Made by a program: the position numbers and the translations under genes. Shown here one piece after another: positions 55,704 to 64,000 of a stretch of 64,000 nucleotides of DNA. Each line of letters begins with the position of its first letter. Position 1 is the first letter of the stretch. Origin of the DNA: an uncultured Agrobacterium sp. (GTDB lineage: Bacteria; Pseudomonadota; Alphaproteobacteria; Rhizobiales; Rhizobiaceae). Location: assembly GCA_913777615.1 (NCBI GenBank), contig CAJYTK010000011.1:62001-126000 (forward strand). The letters run 5' to 3'. The notes beneath the pieces were generated by a model that was not told where the DNA came from, searched no databases, and was given only the letters and a program-made list of their open reading frames with translations.

Positions 55704-56585
55704 TCAACGTGTCGGAACCGGTGTCTCGCCACGGTAGTCGTAGAAACCTCTGCCGGATTTACGGCCAAGCCAGCCTGCCTCGACATATTTGACCAGCAAA
55801 GGACAGGGACGATACTTGCTGTCGGCCAGACCATCATGCAGCACCTGCATGATCGAAAGGCAGGTATCAAGACCGATGAAGTCCGCCAATTGCAACGGAC
55901 CCATCGGGTGGTTGGCGCCGAGCTTCATGGCCGTATCGATGGCCTCGACCGTGCCAACGCCCTCATAGAGCGTGTAGATCGCCTCGTTGATCATCGGCAG
56001 AAGAATACGGTTGACGATGAAGGCTGGAAAATCTTCCGCAACCGTAATCGCCTTATCCAGCGAACGGACATAGTCCTTGGCAGTCTCAAAAGTCTTCTCG
56101 CCGGTCGCAATACCACGCACCAGTTCGACCAGCTTCATCACCGGCACCGGGTTCATGAAGTGAATGCCCATGAACTGTTCGGGGCGATCGGTCGCAGATG
56201 CGAGGCGGGTGATCGATAGGGACGAGGTGTTGGTGGCAAGCAGGGCTTCTGGCTTCAACACCGGGCAAACCTGCGCGTAAATCTTGCGCTTTACCTCTTC
56301 ATTTTCCGTGGCGGCCTCGATGACGAGATCCATCGCAGCCAGATCGTTGAGATCGGAGGAGCCGCCGATCAGGCCGAGCGCCGACTTGCGCGTATCGTCC
56401 TCCAGTTTGCCGTTGGAAACCTGACGCGCCAGATTGCCATTGATGGTGGCCAGCCCTGCTTCGATCCTGTCCTTGGAGACGTCGTAGATATGGACCTTGT
56501 AACCCGCGAGAGCAGAGACATGCGCAATGCCACAGCCCATCTGACCGGCTCCGATAACACCGATATTCTTGATTGGGCCTGTCAT
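55704..56585 (-). CDS. hbdA: 3-hydroxybutyryl-CoA dehydrogenase
   Basis: A 293-aa NAD(P)-dependent dehydrogenase. Rossmann GVIGAGQMGCGIA at 9-21, ATNTSSLSIT (~115), the catalytic-site GIHFMNPVPVMKLVE (~137) and GRKSGRGFYDY near the end. It interconverts acetoacetyl-CoA and 3-hydroxybutyryl-CoA. AGGAGA lies seven bases before the ATG. It follows etfA but a strong hairpin (56704-56733) sits between, so it may have its own promoter. Confidence 0.95.
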   Translation of the reverse strand: MTGPIKNIGVIGAGQMGCGIAHVSALAGYKVHIYDVSKDRIEAGLATINGNLARQVSNGKLEDDTRKSALGLIGGSSDLNDLAAMDLVIEAATENEEVKRKIYAQVCPVLKPEALLATNTSSLSITRLASATDRPEQFMGIHFMNPVPVMKLVELVRGIATGEKTFETAKDYVRSLDKAITVAEDFPAFIVNRILLPMINEAIYTLYEGVGTVEAIDTAMKLGANHPMGPLQLADFIGLDTCLSIMQVLHDGLADSKYRPCPLLVKYVEAGWLGRKSGRGFYDYRGETPVPTR

Positions 56586-56703
56586 GCGTATCTCTCCTGT
56601 TGAATTCGTCTCAGCGCTGGTCACTTCGAAGCGCGTCTTGGCTCTTGAACCGAACCCGGTGGCGCTTCAGATCTTCGTTGTTGCGCATATTGCCACAAAA
56701 CGA

Positions 56704-56733
56704 AAGCGGCGCGTCGGTAAAAACGCGCCGCTT
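56704..56733 (-). terminator. Terminator-like hairpin after etfA
   Basis: AAGCGGCGCG and CGCGCCGCTT form a perfect 10-bp stem with a 10-nt loop; on the gene strand TCGTTTTG follows, only a weak T-run. Confidence 0.7.
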
Positions 56734-56749
56734 GCTATCATTGCGGTGA

Positions 56750-57679
56750 TCAGATTGCTTTTTCAAGCTCTGGCAGAGCTTCGAAGAGGTCTGCGACCAG
56801 ACCGTAATCCGCCACCTGGAAGATTGGTGCCTCTTCGTCCTTATTGATGGCGACGATGACCTTAGAGTCCTTCATGCCTGCCAGATGCTGGATGGCACCG
56901 GAAATGCCGCAGGCAATGTAGAGCTGCGGAGCCACCACCTTGCCGGTCTGGCCAACCTGCCAGTCGTTCGGCGCGTAACCGGCATCGACAGCAGCGCGCG
57001 ATGCGCCGACGGCAGCACCGAGCTTGTCGGCAACGGGCAGGATGACTTCCTTGAACTTCTCCGAAGAACCAAGCGCGCGACCGCCCGAGATGATGATCTT
57101 GGCAGAGGTGAGTTCCGGACGGTCGGACGAAGCAAGCGCGTCCGAAACGAAGGAGGAAACGCCGGGGTTCTCGGCCGCCGAGACGGATTCGACAGAGGCA
57201 GAACCGCCAGCCTGAGCCGGAGCAAAGGACGCGGTCCGGACGGTGATGACCTTCTTGGCGTCGGTCGCCTGAACCGTCTGAATGGCGTTACCGGCATAGA
57301 TCGGACGCTTGAAAGTATCGGCGGACACGACGTCCGTGATTTCGGAAATCTGCGCCACATCAAGAAGAGCGGCCACGCGGGGCAGCACGTTTTTGGCCGA
57401 AGCCGTCGCCGGGGCGATGATCACATCATAGGACGCGGCCAGCGAAACGATCAGAGCAGCCAGCGGCTCGGCCAACTGGTTGGCATAGGATGCGTCGTCG
57501 GCAAGCAGTACCTTGGAAACGCCGGAAAGCTTCGCAGCTTCATCGGCTGCAGCCTTGGCGCCTGAGCCGGCAACCAGCACATGCACATCGCCGCCAATTT
57601 GCGTTGCCGCCGTCAGCGTCTTAGCCGTCTGGTCGGAAAGGGTTGCATTGTCGTGTTCTGCCAGAAGAAGAATGGCCAT
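56750..57679 (-). CDS. etfA: Electron transfer flavoprotein alpha subunit
   Basis: A 309-aa protein. The C-terminal FAD domain has [11 protein letters not shown] (~205), [22 protein letters not shown] (~230-250) and [13 protein letters not shown], the family signature. EtfAB passes electrons from acyl-CoA dehydrogenases to the ubiquinone pool. It follows etfB by 23 bp on the same strand. Confidence 0.96.
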   Translation of the reverse strand: MAILLLAEHDNATLSDQTAKTLTAATQIGGDVHVLVAGSGAKAAADEAAKLSGVSKVLLADDASYANQLAEPLAALIVSLAASYDVIIAPATASAKNVLPRVAALLDVAQISEITDVVSADTFKRPIYAGNAIQTVQATDAKKVITVRTASFAPAQAGGSASVESVSAAENPGVSSFVSDALASSDRPELTSAKIIISGGRALGSSEKFKEVILPVADKLGAAVGASRAAVDAGYAPNDWQVGQTGKVVAPQLYIACGISGAIQHLAGMKDSKVIVAINKDEEAPIFQVADYGLVADLFEALPELEKAI

Positions 57680-57702
57680 GGTTTATCTCCCTTTCGCTTT
57701 CC

Positions 57703-58449
57703 TTAGAGGACGCCGTCAGCTTTGAGCTTCGACACCAGTTCGCCAACAGAACCGACCTTGACGCCTGCCTTGCGGCCAGCGGGTTCCTCGGTCTTCAAAA
57801 CCTTGAGGCGCGGAGCAATATCCACGCCAAAATCGGCTGGCGACTTCTTGTCGAGCGGTTTCTTCTTGGCCTTCATGATGTTCGGCAGCGACGCATAACG
57901 CGGTTCGTTGAGGCGAAGGTCGGTGGTAACGACTGCCGGAAGCTTGAGATCGACAGTCTGGAGACCGCCATCCACTTCGCGGGTGACAGCAACCTTGCCG
58001 TCGGACGGCTCCACCTTGGAGGCGAAGGTGCCCTGGCCCCAGCCCAGGAGCGCCGCCAGCATCTGGCCGGTCTGGTTGGAATCGTCATCGATCGCCTGCT
58101 TGCCGACAATGACGAGACCTGGATTTTCCGCCTCGACCACGCCCTTCAACAGCTTGGCAACCGATAGCGGCTCTACCGTTTCGTCGGTTTCGATCAGAAT
58201 CGCCCGGTCGGCGCCCATGGCGAGTGCGGTACGCAGCGTCTCTTCAGCCTTTGCAGGGCCGATGGACACGACGATCACTTCCTCGGCCTTGCCAGCCTCT
58301 TTCAGGCGCAGGGCTTCCTCGACGGAGATTTCGTCGAAAGGGTTCATCGACATCTTGACGTTGGCAAGCTCTACACCGGAGCCATCCGCCTTGACGCGGA
58401 TCTTCACGTTGTAGTCCACCACACGCTTCACTGGGACAAGAATCTTCAT
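57703..58449 (-). CDS. etfB: Electron transfer flavoprotein beta subunit
   Basis: A 248-aa protein. [19 protein letters not shown] at the N-terminus, [16 protein letters not shown] (~40), [13 protein letters not shown] and [16 protein letters not shown] (~120-135) are diagnostic of EtfB, which holds AMP and part of the FAD site. It is the promoter-proximal gene of etfBA, with a hairpin and a 20-bp palindrome upstream. Confidence 0.96.
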   Translation of the reverse strand: MKILVPVKRVVDYNVKIRVKADGSGVELANVKMSMNPFDEISVEEALRLKEAGKAEEVIVVSIGPAKAEETLRTALAMGADRAILIETDETVEPLSVAKLLKGVVEAENPGLVIVGKQAIDDDSNQTGQMLAALLGWGQGTFASKVEPSDGKVAVTREVDGGLQTVDLKLPAVVTTDLRLNEPRYASLPNIMKAKKKPLDKKSPADFGVDIAPRLKVLKTEEPAGRKAGVKVGSVGELVSKLKADGVL

Positions 58450-58471
58450 CGGCAGCCTTCTTTCAACTCCT

Positions 58472-58498
58472 GACCGTTAAGCGCGTACGCAAACGGTC
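58472..58498 (-). promoter_or_regulatory. Stem-loop in etfB leader
   Basis: GACCGTT (58472-58478) pairs with AACGGTC (58492-58498) with an inner GCG/CGC, 23 bp upstream of the etfB start. Possible leader structure or operator. Confidence 0.4.
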
Positions 58499-58588
58499 CT
58501 CCTGACAATCAAGTTGAGCCATGGATACGCATTTTTCCATCGAGTTCAACGGAACAATGCTCATGACGCCATGCACTGACGAGATACC

Positions 58589-58608
58589 TTACGTTGACGT
58601 CAACGTAA
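58589..58608. promoter_or_regulatory. Perfect 20-bp palindrome upstream of etfBA
   Basis: TTACGTTGAC followed directly by GTCAACGTAA, a gapless dyad 140 bp before etfB. The ACGTTGACGTCAACGT core resembles sites of MerR-type regulators of branched-chain amino-acid or fatty-acid genes (LiuR-like), from memory of that motif. Confidence 0.75.
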
Positions 58609-58630
58609 ATACTCGCTCTCAGACTAATTT

Positions 58631-59407
58631 TCACGGAAACCCGTCGGATGGCCGTTCCGTTTGCGACACGCCCGCGTCTTGCAGCCCCCGATTTTTATGC
58701 TGAACCGCCCGCGGCGTAACCAGTGTCCGGTCCAACAGTGGAACGCCGCTTCGACGAAAGAAAACGACAAGGATCGCCCCCGTCAGAATGCCTCCCACAT
58801 GCGCCCCCCAGGAGACGCTTTCCTCCGGGCTCAAGAGCAGCATGACGAATTGCTGGCCAACCCATAGTGCCAGAGGAATGAAGGCTGGAAGCGGCACCGG
58901 AATGCGCATGAAGACCAGCACCCAGACCCGCACGCGCGGATGCAGCAGAAGATAAGCGGCCACCACGCCGGAAACCGCACCCGATGCCCCGATCAGTGGA
59001 CCTTGGGACTGTGGCGCGATGAACCCGTGAAGCAGCGCACCGGCGGCGGCGCAGGCAAGATAGAAGATCAGGAAGCCGAGATGGCCGAACGCATCTTCGA
59101 CATTGTCGCCGAACACCCAGAGAAACACCATGTTCGAGGCGAGGTGCCAAAAGCTCAGATGCAGGAACGCATAGGTAAAGATCGTCGCATCCTTCGGCAC
59201 CAATACCAGCGCAGGGTCGAGCGAAGCATAGTCGAACAGAACGGCGGGAATGAAACCTAGCCCCAGCACCGCAGCGCTTGCCTGCTGCTCGCTCGAAAAT
59301 GCGCCAACGACCAGCCAGACGAAAATGTTGATGCCGATCAGCGACACCGTCACATATTGCAGCTTGATGTGCTTCAGCGAGTTCGCATCATGCAGCGGGA
59401 TGAACAT
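58631..59407 (-). CDS. Rhomboid-family intramembrane serine protease
   Basis: A 258-aa polytopic protein with about six membrane helices. The serine nucleophile is S142 in GASGAVSG and the histidine is H203 in GAHVGGILTG; HLSFWHLASNM (83-93) holds the oxyanion residues. Rhomboids cut transmembrane substrates. It lies 29 bp after the cobalamin adenosyltransferase and is the last gene of that operon. Substrate unknown. Confidence 0.95.
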   Translation of the reverse strand: MFIPLHDANSLKHIKLQYVTVSLIGINIFVWLVVGAFSSEQQASAAVLGLGFIPAVLFDYASLDPALVLVPKDATIFTYAFLHLSFWHLASNMVFLWVFGDNVEDAFGHLGFLIFYLACAAAGALLHGFIAPQSQGPLIGASGAVSGVVAAYLLLHPRVRVWVLVFMRIPVPLPAFIPLALWVGQQFVMLLLSPEESVSWGAHVGGILTGAILVVFFRRSGVPLLDRTLVTPRAVQHKNRGLQDAGVSQTERPSDGFP

Positions 59408-59436
59408 GGAATGCGACCTCTGCTTTTACGCTCAAC

Positions 59437-60024
59437 TCAGCGGTTCTTGCCCGGCACCCACAGAACATCCGCCTTTATCGCGTCCGCATTATGATTGGCG
59501 AAACGCGCAGCAACGAAAAGGAAATCGGACAGGCGGTTGATGTATTTCAATGCCGCTGGGCTAACGATCTCGTCTTCCATCTTCGCAAGCTCCACCATAC
59601 GACGCTCCGCGCGTCTCGACACCGTGCGCGCCAGATGCAGATGCGCCGCCGCGGCCGAGCCGCCGGGCAGTACGAAGGAGGTGAGAGCCGACAGCGTGTC
59701 GTTCAAAGCATCGATCTCCCTCTCGATACGGGTGACCTGCGATTCGACGATCCTCAATGGCTCGTAAGACAACGGCTTACCATCATCGGGCGTGGCCAAA
59801 TCTGCCCCAAGATCGAAAAGATCGTTCTGAATGCGAAACAGCATCGCATCGAGCTCCGGCAAATCGGCGGTATGTAGCCGCGCCATGCCGATGACCGAAT
59901 TTGTTTCGTCCACGTCACCATAGCTTTCCACGCGCAGATCATATTTCGCCCGGCGCGGGCCCGAAACCAGCGCGGTCGTACCATCGTCTCCGGTGCGGGT
60001 ATAAATCTTGTTGAGCTTTACCAT
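59437..60024 (-). CDS. Cob(I)alamin adenosyltransferase (PduO/MMAB type)
   Basis: A 195-aa enzyme attaching adenosyl to reduced cobalamin. KIYTRTGDDGTTAL at the N-terminus, GDVDETNSVIG (~40), the family signature FVLPGGSAAAAHLHLARTVSRRAER-like around residues 118-140, and DFLFVAARFAN. ATG 60024 follows AGGAGGT by ten bases and begins 1 bp after the preceding stop. It supplies adenosylcobalamin needed by methylmalonyl-CoA mutase. Confidence 0.94.
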   Translation of the reverse strand: MVKLNKIYTRTGDDGTTALVSGPRRAKYDLRVESYGDVDETNSVIGMARLHTADLPELDAMLFRIQNDLFDLGADLATPDDGKPLSYEPLRIVESQVTRIEREIDALNDTLSALTSFVLPGGSAAAAHLHLARTVSRRAERRMVELAKMEDEIVSPAALKYINRLSDFLFVAARFANHNADAIKADVLWVPGKNR

Positions 60025-60025
60025 A

Positions 60026-60223
60026 TCAGCGTCCACCTCCTGTGAGCCACAAGGTCAGCATGATCAAAACGATGGCAACCGCCTGCAAGATCAGCCTCAG
60101 CTGCATCAATTGGTTGGAACGGTTGGCGTCGGTGCCCTTGAGCATGTTGAACAGGCCGCGGATGAGAACCAGCACAACCAGCCCCATGACGATGACCGCA
60201 AGAACGGTGGTAAAGCTCGACAT
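60026..60223 (-). CDS. Small two-helix membrane protein, HIG1-domain type
   Basis: A 65-aa protein with two membrane helices (~5-24 and ~43-60) and an intervening NQLMQLRLILQ segment, similar to the Q-x-x-x-R-x-x-x-Q core of HIG1 proteins that modulate respiratory complexes; alphaproteobacterial relatives often precede cobalamin adenosyltransferase, as here. AGGGAGG precedes the ATG. Its stop is 1 bp from the next start, so it is coupled. Confidence 0.8.
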   Translation of the reverse strand: MSSFTTVLAVIVMGLVVLVLIRGLFNMLKGTDANRSNQLMQLRLILQAVAIVLIMLTLWLTGGGR

Positions 60224-60391
60224 CTCGTTGCCTCCCTAGAGCATGATCCGCGCAAAACTAATCAGTGGCCTTGCGATAGCGGCATGCGACAAAACAAAAC
60301 CGAAAGCATGAAGAGAGCGAATCTGCTGATCGCGACACGCTTCGGACTCCACACCATTGCTCCGGTTCTAACGGATGAAACGTCGACTTAG

Positions 60392-61225
60392 CTAGTCGAA
60401 CTTGCGAAGAAGTCTGTAAAATAGAGAGGCCGGTAAAAGTCGCTTCAGTAACACACCCTGCTTTGCCGGAACCGTTATGATGTAATGCGGTTTCGGACGG
60501 CGAGCCGTCAGCGCATGTCGTAGCTCCTTGTAGACGGCTTCCGGTCCAAGCTTATGCTTGTTAACCGGTCCGCTACCGTCCAACCGGGCGAGCTGTCTTC
60601 GGTATTCCTCGGCATGAAAAGAGCTCTCGAGATCGATATTGGCCCTGATATGTTTCAGGGCGGTAGACGTAAAGTTCGAGGCGATCGGTCCGGGCTCGAT
60701 GAGGCTGACATGAATGCCACTACCCTCAAGCTCCATGCGCAGCGTTATCCCAAGTCCTTCAAGAGCGAATTTCGACGCGGTGTACGCGCCGCGATATCGA
60801 TAAGGCACCAGACCGAGGATGGAAGAGCAATGGACGATTCGTCCCTTCCCTCGTCTGCGCATGAATGGAATCACACGGCAGGTCAGGTCATGCCAGCCAA
60901 AAACGTTGGTTTCGAATTGCTGGCGTAGAACCTCTACCGAAATATCCTCCACCGCGCCGGCCTGCCCATATGCCCCGTTGTTGAACAGCGCATCGATGCG
61001 TCCGTCCGTGCGGGATGCGACCTCATCGACCAGTGCTGCGATAGTCTCCGGTCTGGTATAATCCATAAGCAGCGCTTCTATTCCGAGCGCCTCCAGTTGC
61101 GCCATATCCTGCGTTCGGCGCAGGGTGGCAAAGACCCGCCAGCCATCATGGTGAAGCGCGCTCGCGCAATGAGCGCCGATTCCGGTTGAACATCCGGTGA
61201 CGATGATGACCGGCTTTTCAGACAT
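60392..61225 (-). CDS. Short-chain dehydrogenase/reductase
   Basis: A 277-aa SDR. Cofactor motif GCSTGIGAHCA (~11-21), NNGAYGQ (~83) and catalytic CSS plus YTASK (~153). The C-terminus has a basic stretch and hydrophobic end (LKRLLPASLFYRLL) that may bind membrane. GAGGAA precedes the ATG. Single gene, divergent from the BrkB-type gene. Substrate unknown. Confidence 0.9.
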   Translation of the reverse strand: MSEKPVIIVTGCSTGIGAHCASALHHDGWRVFATLRRTQDMAQLEALGIEALLMDYTRPETIAALVDEVASRTDGRIDALFNNGAYGQAGAVEDISVEVLRQQFETNVFGWHDLTCRVIPFMRRRGKGRIVHCSSILGLVPYRYRGAYTASKFALEGLGITLRMELEGSGIHVSLIEPGPIASNFTSTALKHIRANIDLESSFHAEEYRRQLARLDGSGPVNKHKLGPEAVYKELRHALTARRPKPHYIITVPAKQGVLLKRLLPASLFYRLLRKFD

Positions 61226-61397
61226 GAGTTCCTCGACAATTCACGATGAAGATAAGGAAGTTTGCGTCCCGTTGAATAGCGCACAATTCTTTGCGGTGAA
61301 ATGGAACCGATGGCCGGTCTCAGGCGCTATACAAATCAAAACCCATTTCCCATATTTCATTGCACCCTACGAATGAAATGCTGATCAAGGAGGTGAC

Positions 61398-62306
61398 ATG
61401 GCTGCTGCTTTAAGCCTCGCCCGCAAAGTTGCCTTCGACGCCTATATTCATTTTGCAGAGGATGACGGCTGGGCGATGGCAAGCCACGTGGCGCTGTCTG
61501 GCCTGCTGGCGCTTTTTCCTTTTCTGATTTTCGGCACTGCATTGGCCAGCTTTCTCGGAGCGGACCAGTTTTCAGAAACAGCCGTCCATCTCATTTTCGA
61601 TACCTGGCCGGAAGCGATCGCCGGACCGTTGGCGGCGCAGGTACAGCAGGTTTTGACGATACCGCGCGGCGGACTTCTGACCATCTCGGTTCTGGCGGCG
61701 GCGTATTTTGCCTCCAATGGCGTGGAGGCGATCCGCATCTCGTTGAACCGCGCCTACCGCGTGACGGAAACACGCTGGTGGTACGTGACCCGCCTGCTCA
61801 GCCTCTTCTATGTCGTGCTTGCCGTAGTCGTCTTTACCGGCATCAGCATCGTGCTGGTTGCCGTTCCTGTGGCATTGAAATTCGTCGAAACCCGCTCCCC
61901 GCTTTTGACCGAAGTTCTGCAGTTGGTGTCCAATCTCGGCCTCTATGGAACGATCGTCGTTCTGACTATGGGCCTCGTTGCCGCTCATCTTTGGCTGCCA
62001 GCGGGCCGTCGTAAACTCTGGGACGTACTGCCGGGTATTCTGCTGACGATGATTTTCTGGATCATCGGTGCTGCGATCTTTGCCTACTATCTCGCAACCT
62101 TCGCCAATTATGCCGCGACATATGCAGGTCTGGCCTCTGTAATGATCGTGCTGGTATTTCTTTATATGGTCGGGGTCATTTTCATGTTGGGCGCTGAAGT
62201 GAATGCGGCGCTGATGAAATACCGTGTGCGCCGGGTGGTGAAGGTCGGCATCCGCACCGGGAGCCTTAGGCAAGCGCTAGAGGCCGACGAGGCGGCGGAT
62301 ATCTAG
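61398..62306 (+). CDS. YihY/BrkB-family inner-membrane protein
   Basis: A 302-aa protein with about six membrane helices. DDGWAMASHVALSGLLALFPF near the N-terminus and RAYRVTETRWW, then LPAGRRKLWDVLPG and YAATYAGLASVMIVLVFLY, match the YihY family, earlier thought to be RNase BN. Function is not established; transport has been proposed. SD AAGGAGGTGAC is excellent. Its 3' end overlaps the converging GluQRS gene by 30 bp. Confidence 0.92.
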   Translation: MAAALSLARKVAFDAYIHFAEDDGWAMASHVALSGLLALFPFLIFGTALASFLGADQFSETAVHLIFDTWPEAIAGPLAAQVQQVLTIPRGGLLTISVLAAAYFASNGVEAIRISLNRAYRVTETRWWYVTRLLSLFYVVLAVVVFTGISIVLVAVPVALKFVETRSPLLTEVLQLVSNLGLYGTIVVLTMGLVAAHLWLPAGRRKLWDVLPGILLTMIFWIIGAAIFAYYLATFANYAATYAGLASVMIVLVFLYMVGVIFMLGAEVNAALMKYRVRRVVKVGIRTGSLRQALEADEAADI

Positions 62307-63173
62307 GGGCGTATGCCCCTGCTGACGCAGGGTCGATAGCCCCGTGCTGCCTTCGCTTTTGGAAAGCTTGCGTCCATCCGGCCCCAAGATAAGGCGATGG
62401 TGACTGTAGTCTGGCGCCGGCAGATCGAGAAGCCTCTGGATAAGTCGATGTACTGAGGTGGCGTGAAACAGATCCAGCCCGCGAACCACCTGAGTCACGC
62501 CTTGCAGCGCATCGTCGATGACGACAGACAGGTGATAGCTCGACGGCGCATCTGAACGCGACAGCACCACATCTCCCCATGCCCCCGGGTCTGCCTCGAT
62601 CGTCCTTTCGCTTCCCTGCCCCAGTTCGTTCCAAGTCAACGGCTCACCGACTTTGGCTAGCGCCTTCTCCATATCGAGCCGCCATGCATGTTTCACCCGA
62701 GAAGCAAGCAACGCCTCTACCTCGTGTGGAGCCCGGCGCTTGTCCAGTGGCGGATAGAGCGGAGCACCATCCGGATCACGTGGCCAGGCTGAGCCCGCTC
62801 TTTCGTAGTTCACCACGAAAGCCTTGATCTCGCCCCGGCTCATAAAAGCAGGGTAGACCAGACCCATGTGAATGAGCCGGTCGAGCGTTTCGCGATAGTG
62901 TGAGAGATGATCTGACTGCCGCCGGACGGGTTGCGGCCACTTCAACCCAAGCCAGGACAGATCCTCGTAGATCCCCTGTTCGAATTCAGGCGTGCAGCGC
63001 GTCAGATCGATATCTTCGATCCGCAGCAGGAACTGCCCCCCTTGTGCAAGCGCCATATCATAGTTCAGGAAAGCAGACAGCGCGTGCCCCAGATGCAGAG
63101 GACCGTTGGGACTGGGCGCGAAGCGATAGACGGAATTTTGACGAAGGGATGAAGTCATGATGCTTTCTGCCAT
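62277..63173 (-). CDS. gluQRS: Glutamyl-Q tRNA(Asp) synthetase
   Basis: A 298-aa truncated glutamyl-tRNA synthetase paralogue that attaches glutamate to queuosine in tRNA-Asp. Class I motifs are HLGH at 27-30 and KLSKSEG near 267, with RFAPSPNGPLHLG. It lacks an anticodon-binding domain, as expected. The usual zinc-binding CxC position reads YPAFMSR, so the zinc site appears lost. ATG 63158 is an alternative start. Confidence 0.93.
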   Translation of the reverse strand: MAESIMTSSLRQNSVYRFAPSPNGPLHLGHALSAFLNYDMALAQGGQFLLRIEDIDLTRCTPEFEQGIYEDLSWLGLKWPQPVRRQSDHLSHYRETLDRLIHMGLVYPAFMSRGEIKAFVVNYERAGSAWPRDPDGAPLYPPLDKRRAPHEVEALLASRVKHAWRLDMEKALAKVGEPLTWNELGQGSERTIEADPGAWGDVVLSRSDAPSSYHLSVVIDDALQGVTQVVRGLDLFHATSVHRLIQRLLDLPAPDYSHHRLILGPDGRKLSKSEGSTGLSTLRQQGHTPLDIRRLVGL

Positions 63174-63194
63174 GTTTGCCAGCCTGTTGTCATC

Positions 63195-63857
63195 GTGAGC
63201 TTCGATGACGCGATGAGGATCGTAAGCTCAATGGCGGATATCGAGGAAGGCATCGCAGCACTTCGTCATGCTGACCCGCGGCTGGAGCCTGTGATTGCAT
63301 GCGCAGGCGACATTCCTCTACGCCGCACCGAGGCGGGCTTTTCCGGGCTTGCGCACATCGTGGTTTCCCAGATGGTGTCTCGCGCCAGCGCCGATGCCAT
63401 CTGGCGCCGGATGAAGGCTGGCATGGCTGACGTCACGGCCAAGCATTTTTTGAGCCTGGATGAATCAAGACTTTCAAGCTTCGGCCTATCGAATGCCAAG
63501 AAAGCGACGCTTCTGTCGCTGGCCGCCACCGTCGCCACGGGTGAACTCGACCTTGCCGGGATCACCCGCTTGGAAGCGTCGATCGCCATGCAGAAATTGA
63601 CCGCGTTGAAAGGCATCGGTCCATGGACTGCGGAAGTCTATCTGATGTTCTGCGGTGGGCATGCAGACATTTTTCCAACAGGCGACGTCGCGCTTCAGGC
63701 CGCCGTGAGGCACGCATTCGCGCTCGATGCCCGTCCTGGAAAGGCAGAACTGACGGAAAGAGCGCGCATCTGGTCTCCGTGGCGGTCGGTCGCAGCGCGT
63801 CTTTTCTGGGCATATTACGCATCCGTCACGCGGCGCAATGCCTTGCCGATTGCCTGA
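63195..63857 (+). CDS. alkA: DNA-3-methyladenine glycosylase II (AlkA type)
   Basis: A 220-aa HhH-GPD base-excision enzyme removing alkylated purines. The helix-hairpin-helix LKGIGPWTAEVYLM runs at 138-151 and the catalytic aspartate is D164 in FPTGDVALQ. No N-terminal Ada or iron-sulfur module, so the minimal form. GTG 63195; it is divergent from gluQRS with 21 bp between the starts. Confidence 0.92.
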   Translation: MSFDDAMRIVSSMADIEEGIAALRHADPRLEPVIACAGDIPLRRTEAGFSGLAHIVVSQMVSRASADAIWRRMKAGMADVTAKHFLSLDESRLSSFGLSNAKKATLLSLAATVATGELDLAGITRLEASIAMQKLTALKGIGPWTAEVYLMFCGGHADIFPTGDVALQAAVRHAFALDARPGKAELTERARIWSPWRSVAARLFWAYYASVTRRNALPIA

Positions 63858-63956
63858 AATCCGCCTTTCTTTTCACGCTTCATTTAGAGGCTTCACAATC
63901 CTGTAACAACGGACCTAATATACAGATGCAGATGCCGAATCGATCAGGAGAATCCC

Positions 63957-64000
63957 TTGACGATTGCAGTTTCACCACAGGCCCTGCCGGCGCTCGTACT
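63957..64000 (+). CDS. Start of an unidentified gene, cut by window edge
   Basis: TTG 63957 follows AGGAGA by five bases and opens a frame to the edge (14 codons: TIAVSPQALPALV). Too short to identify. Confidence 0.45.
   Translation, partial: MTIAVSPQALPALV

Noticed and set aside
58521..58703. 60-aa plus-strand frame over the palindrome
   Set aside because: Runs into the rhomboid gene, no SD, and composition is not protein-like.

Overview
This 64 kb window is high-GC, gene-dense chromosomal DNA from an alphaproteobacterium, most likely a Rhizobiaceae member close to Agrobacterium/Rhizobium. That placement is inferred from gene content: the trehalose operon thuEFGK-thuAB with thuR, a GAF-type ptsP next to lysC, the DUF4167 and DUF4175/TIGR02302 families, DUF992, and the argH-lptM-lysA order. 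I see no phage, insertion sequence, integrase, CRISPR array, rRNA or tRNA gene. Codon use looks uniform, so this reads as ordinary chromosome or chromid with several accessory catabolic islands.

Layout. 1-7.6 kb: the end of a LacI-type regulator, then a leftward sugar ABC-transporter operon (binding protein, two permeases, ATPase, and a fused Gfo/Idh/MocA-aldo/keto reductase) with a divergent AraC regulator. 7.8-15 kb: a small HTH protein with a hairpin leader, an adenylate cyclase coupled to recX, cytochrome c, DUF992, an endonuclease/exonuclease/phosphatase-fold hydrolase, a cardiolipin synthase-like phospholipase D and an L,D-transpeptidase lipoprotein. 15-21.6 kb: a compact rightward run of a TusA-like protein, an N-formylglutamate amidohydrolase-like enzyme, a QEGLA/DUF1704 HExxxH putative metallopeptidase and a GshB-like ATP-grasp ligase, followed by a DMT exporter and a GNAT protein. 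This is the best candidate for an undescribed pathway. 21.7-34.9 kb: methylmalonyl-CoA mutase, DUF4167 protein, prmC-prfA, ptsP, lysC, a DEAD-box helicase, an SH3 protein and ubiG. 35-39.4 kb: a small surface-polysaccharide group (TupA-like ATP-grasp, flippase, GumC-like co-polymerase with a degenerate kinase domain).

39.7-47 kb: the complete trehalose uptake and catabolism operon with its LacI regulator and a clear LacI-type operator. 47-49 kb: a zinc alcohol dehydrogenase-SDR pair. 49.2-58.5 kb: a Q-rich DUF4175 membrane protein, lysA, lptM, argH, a TlpA-like thioredoxin, 3-hydroxybutyryl-CoA dehydrogenase and etfA-etfB, the last with a 20-bp perfect palindrome upstream. 58.6-64 kb: rhomboid protease, cobalamin adenosyltransferase and HIG1-type membrane protein as one operon, then an SDR, a BrkB-type membrane protein, GluQRS, an AlkA-type glycosylase and the start of one more gene.

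Functional links: cobalamin adenosyltransferase can supply the cofactor for the mutase about 36 kb away; EtfAB and the 3-hydroxybutyryl-CoA dehydrogenase fit fatty-acid, branched-chain amino-acid or polyhydroxybutyrate metabolism; lysC and lysA are the first and last steps of lysine synthesis. Starts were chosen from visible Shine-Dalgarno (SD) motifs and differ from the longest open frame in many places. All functional calls come from motif reading without database searches.
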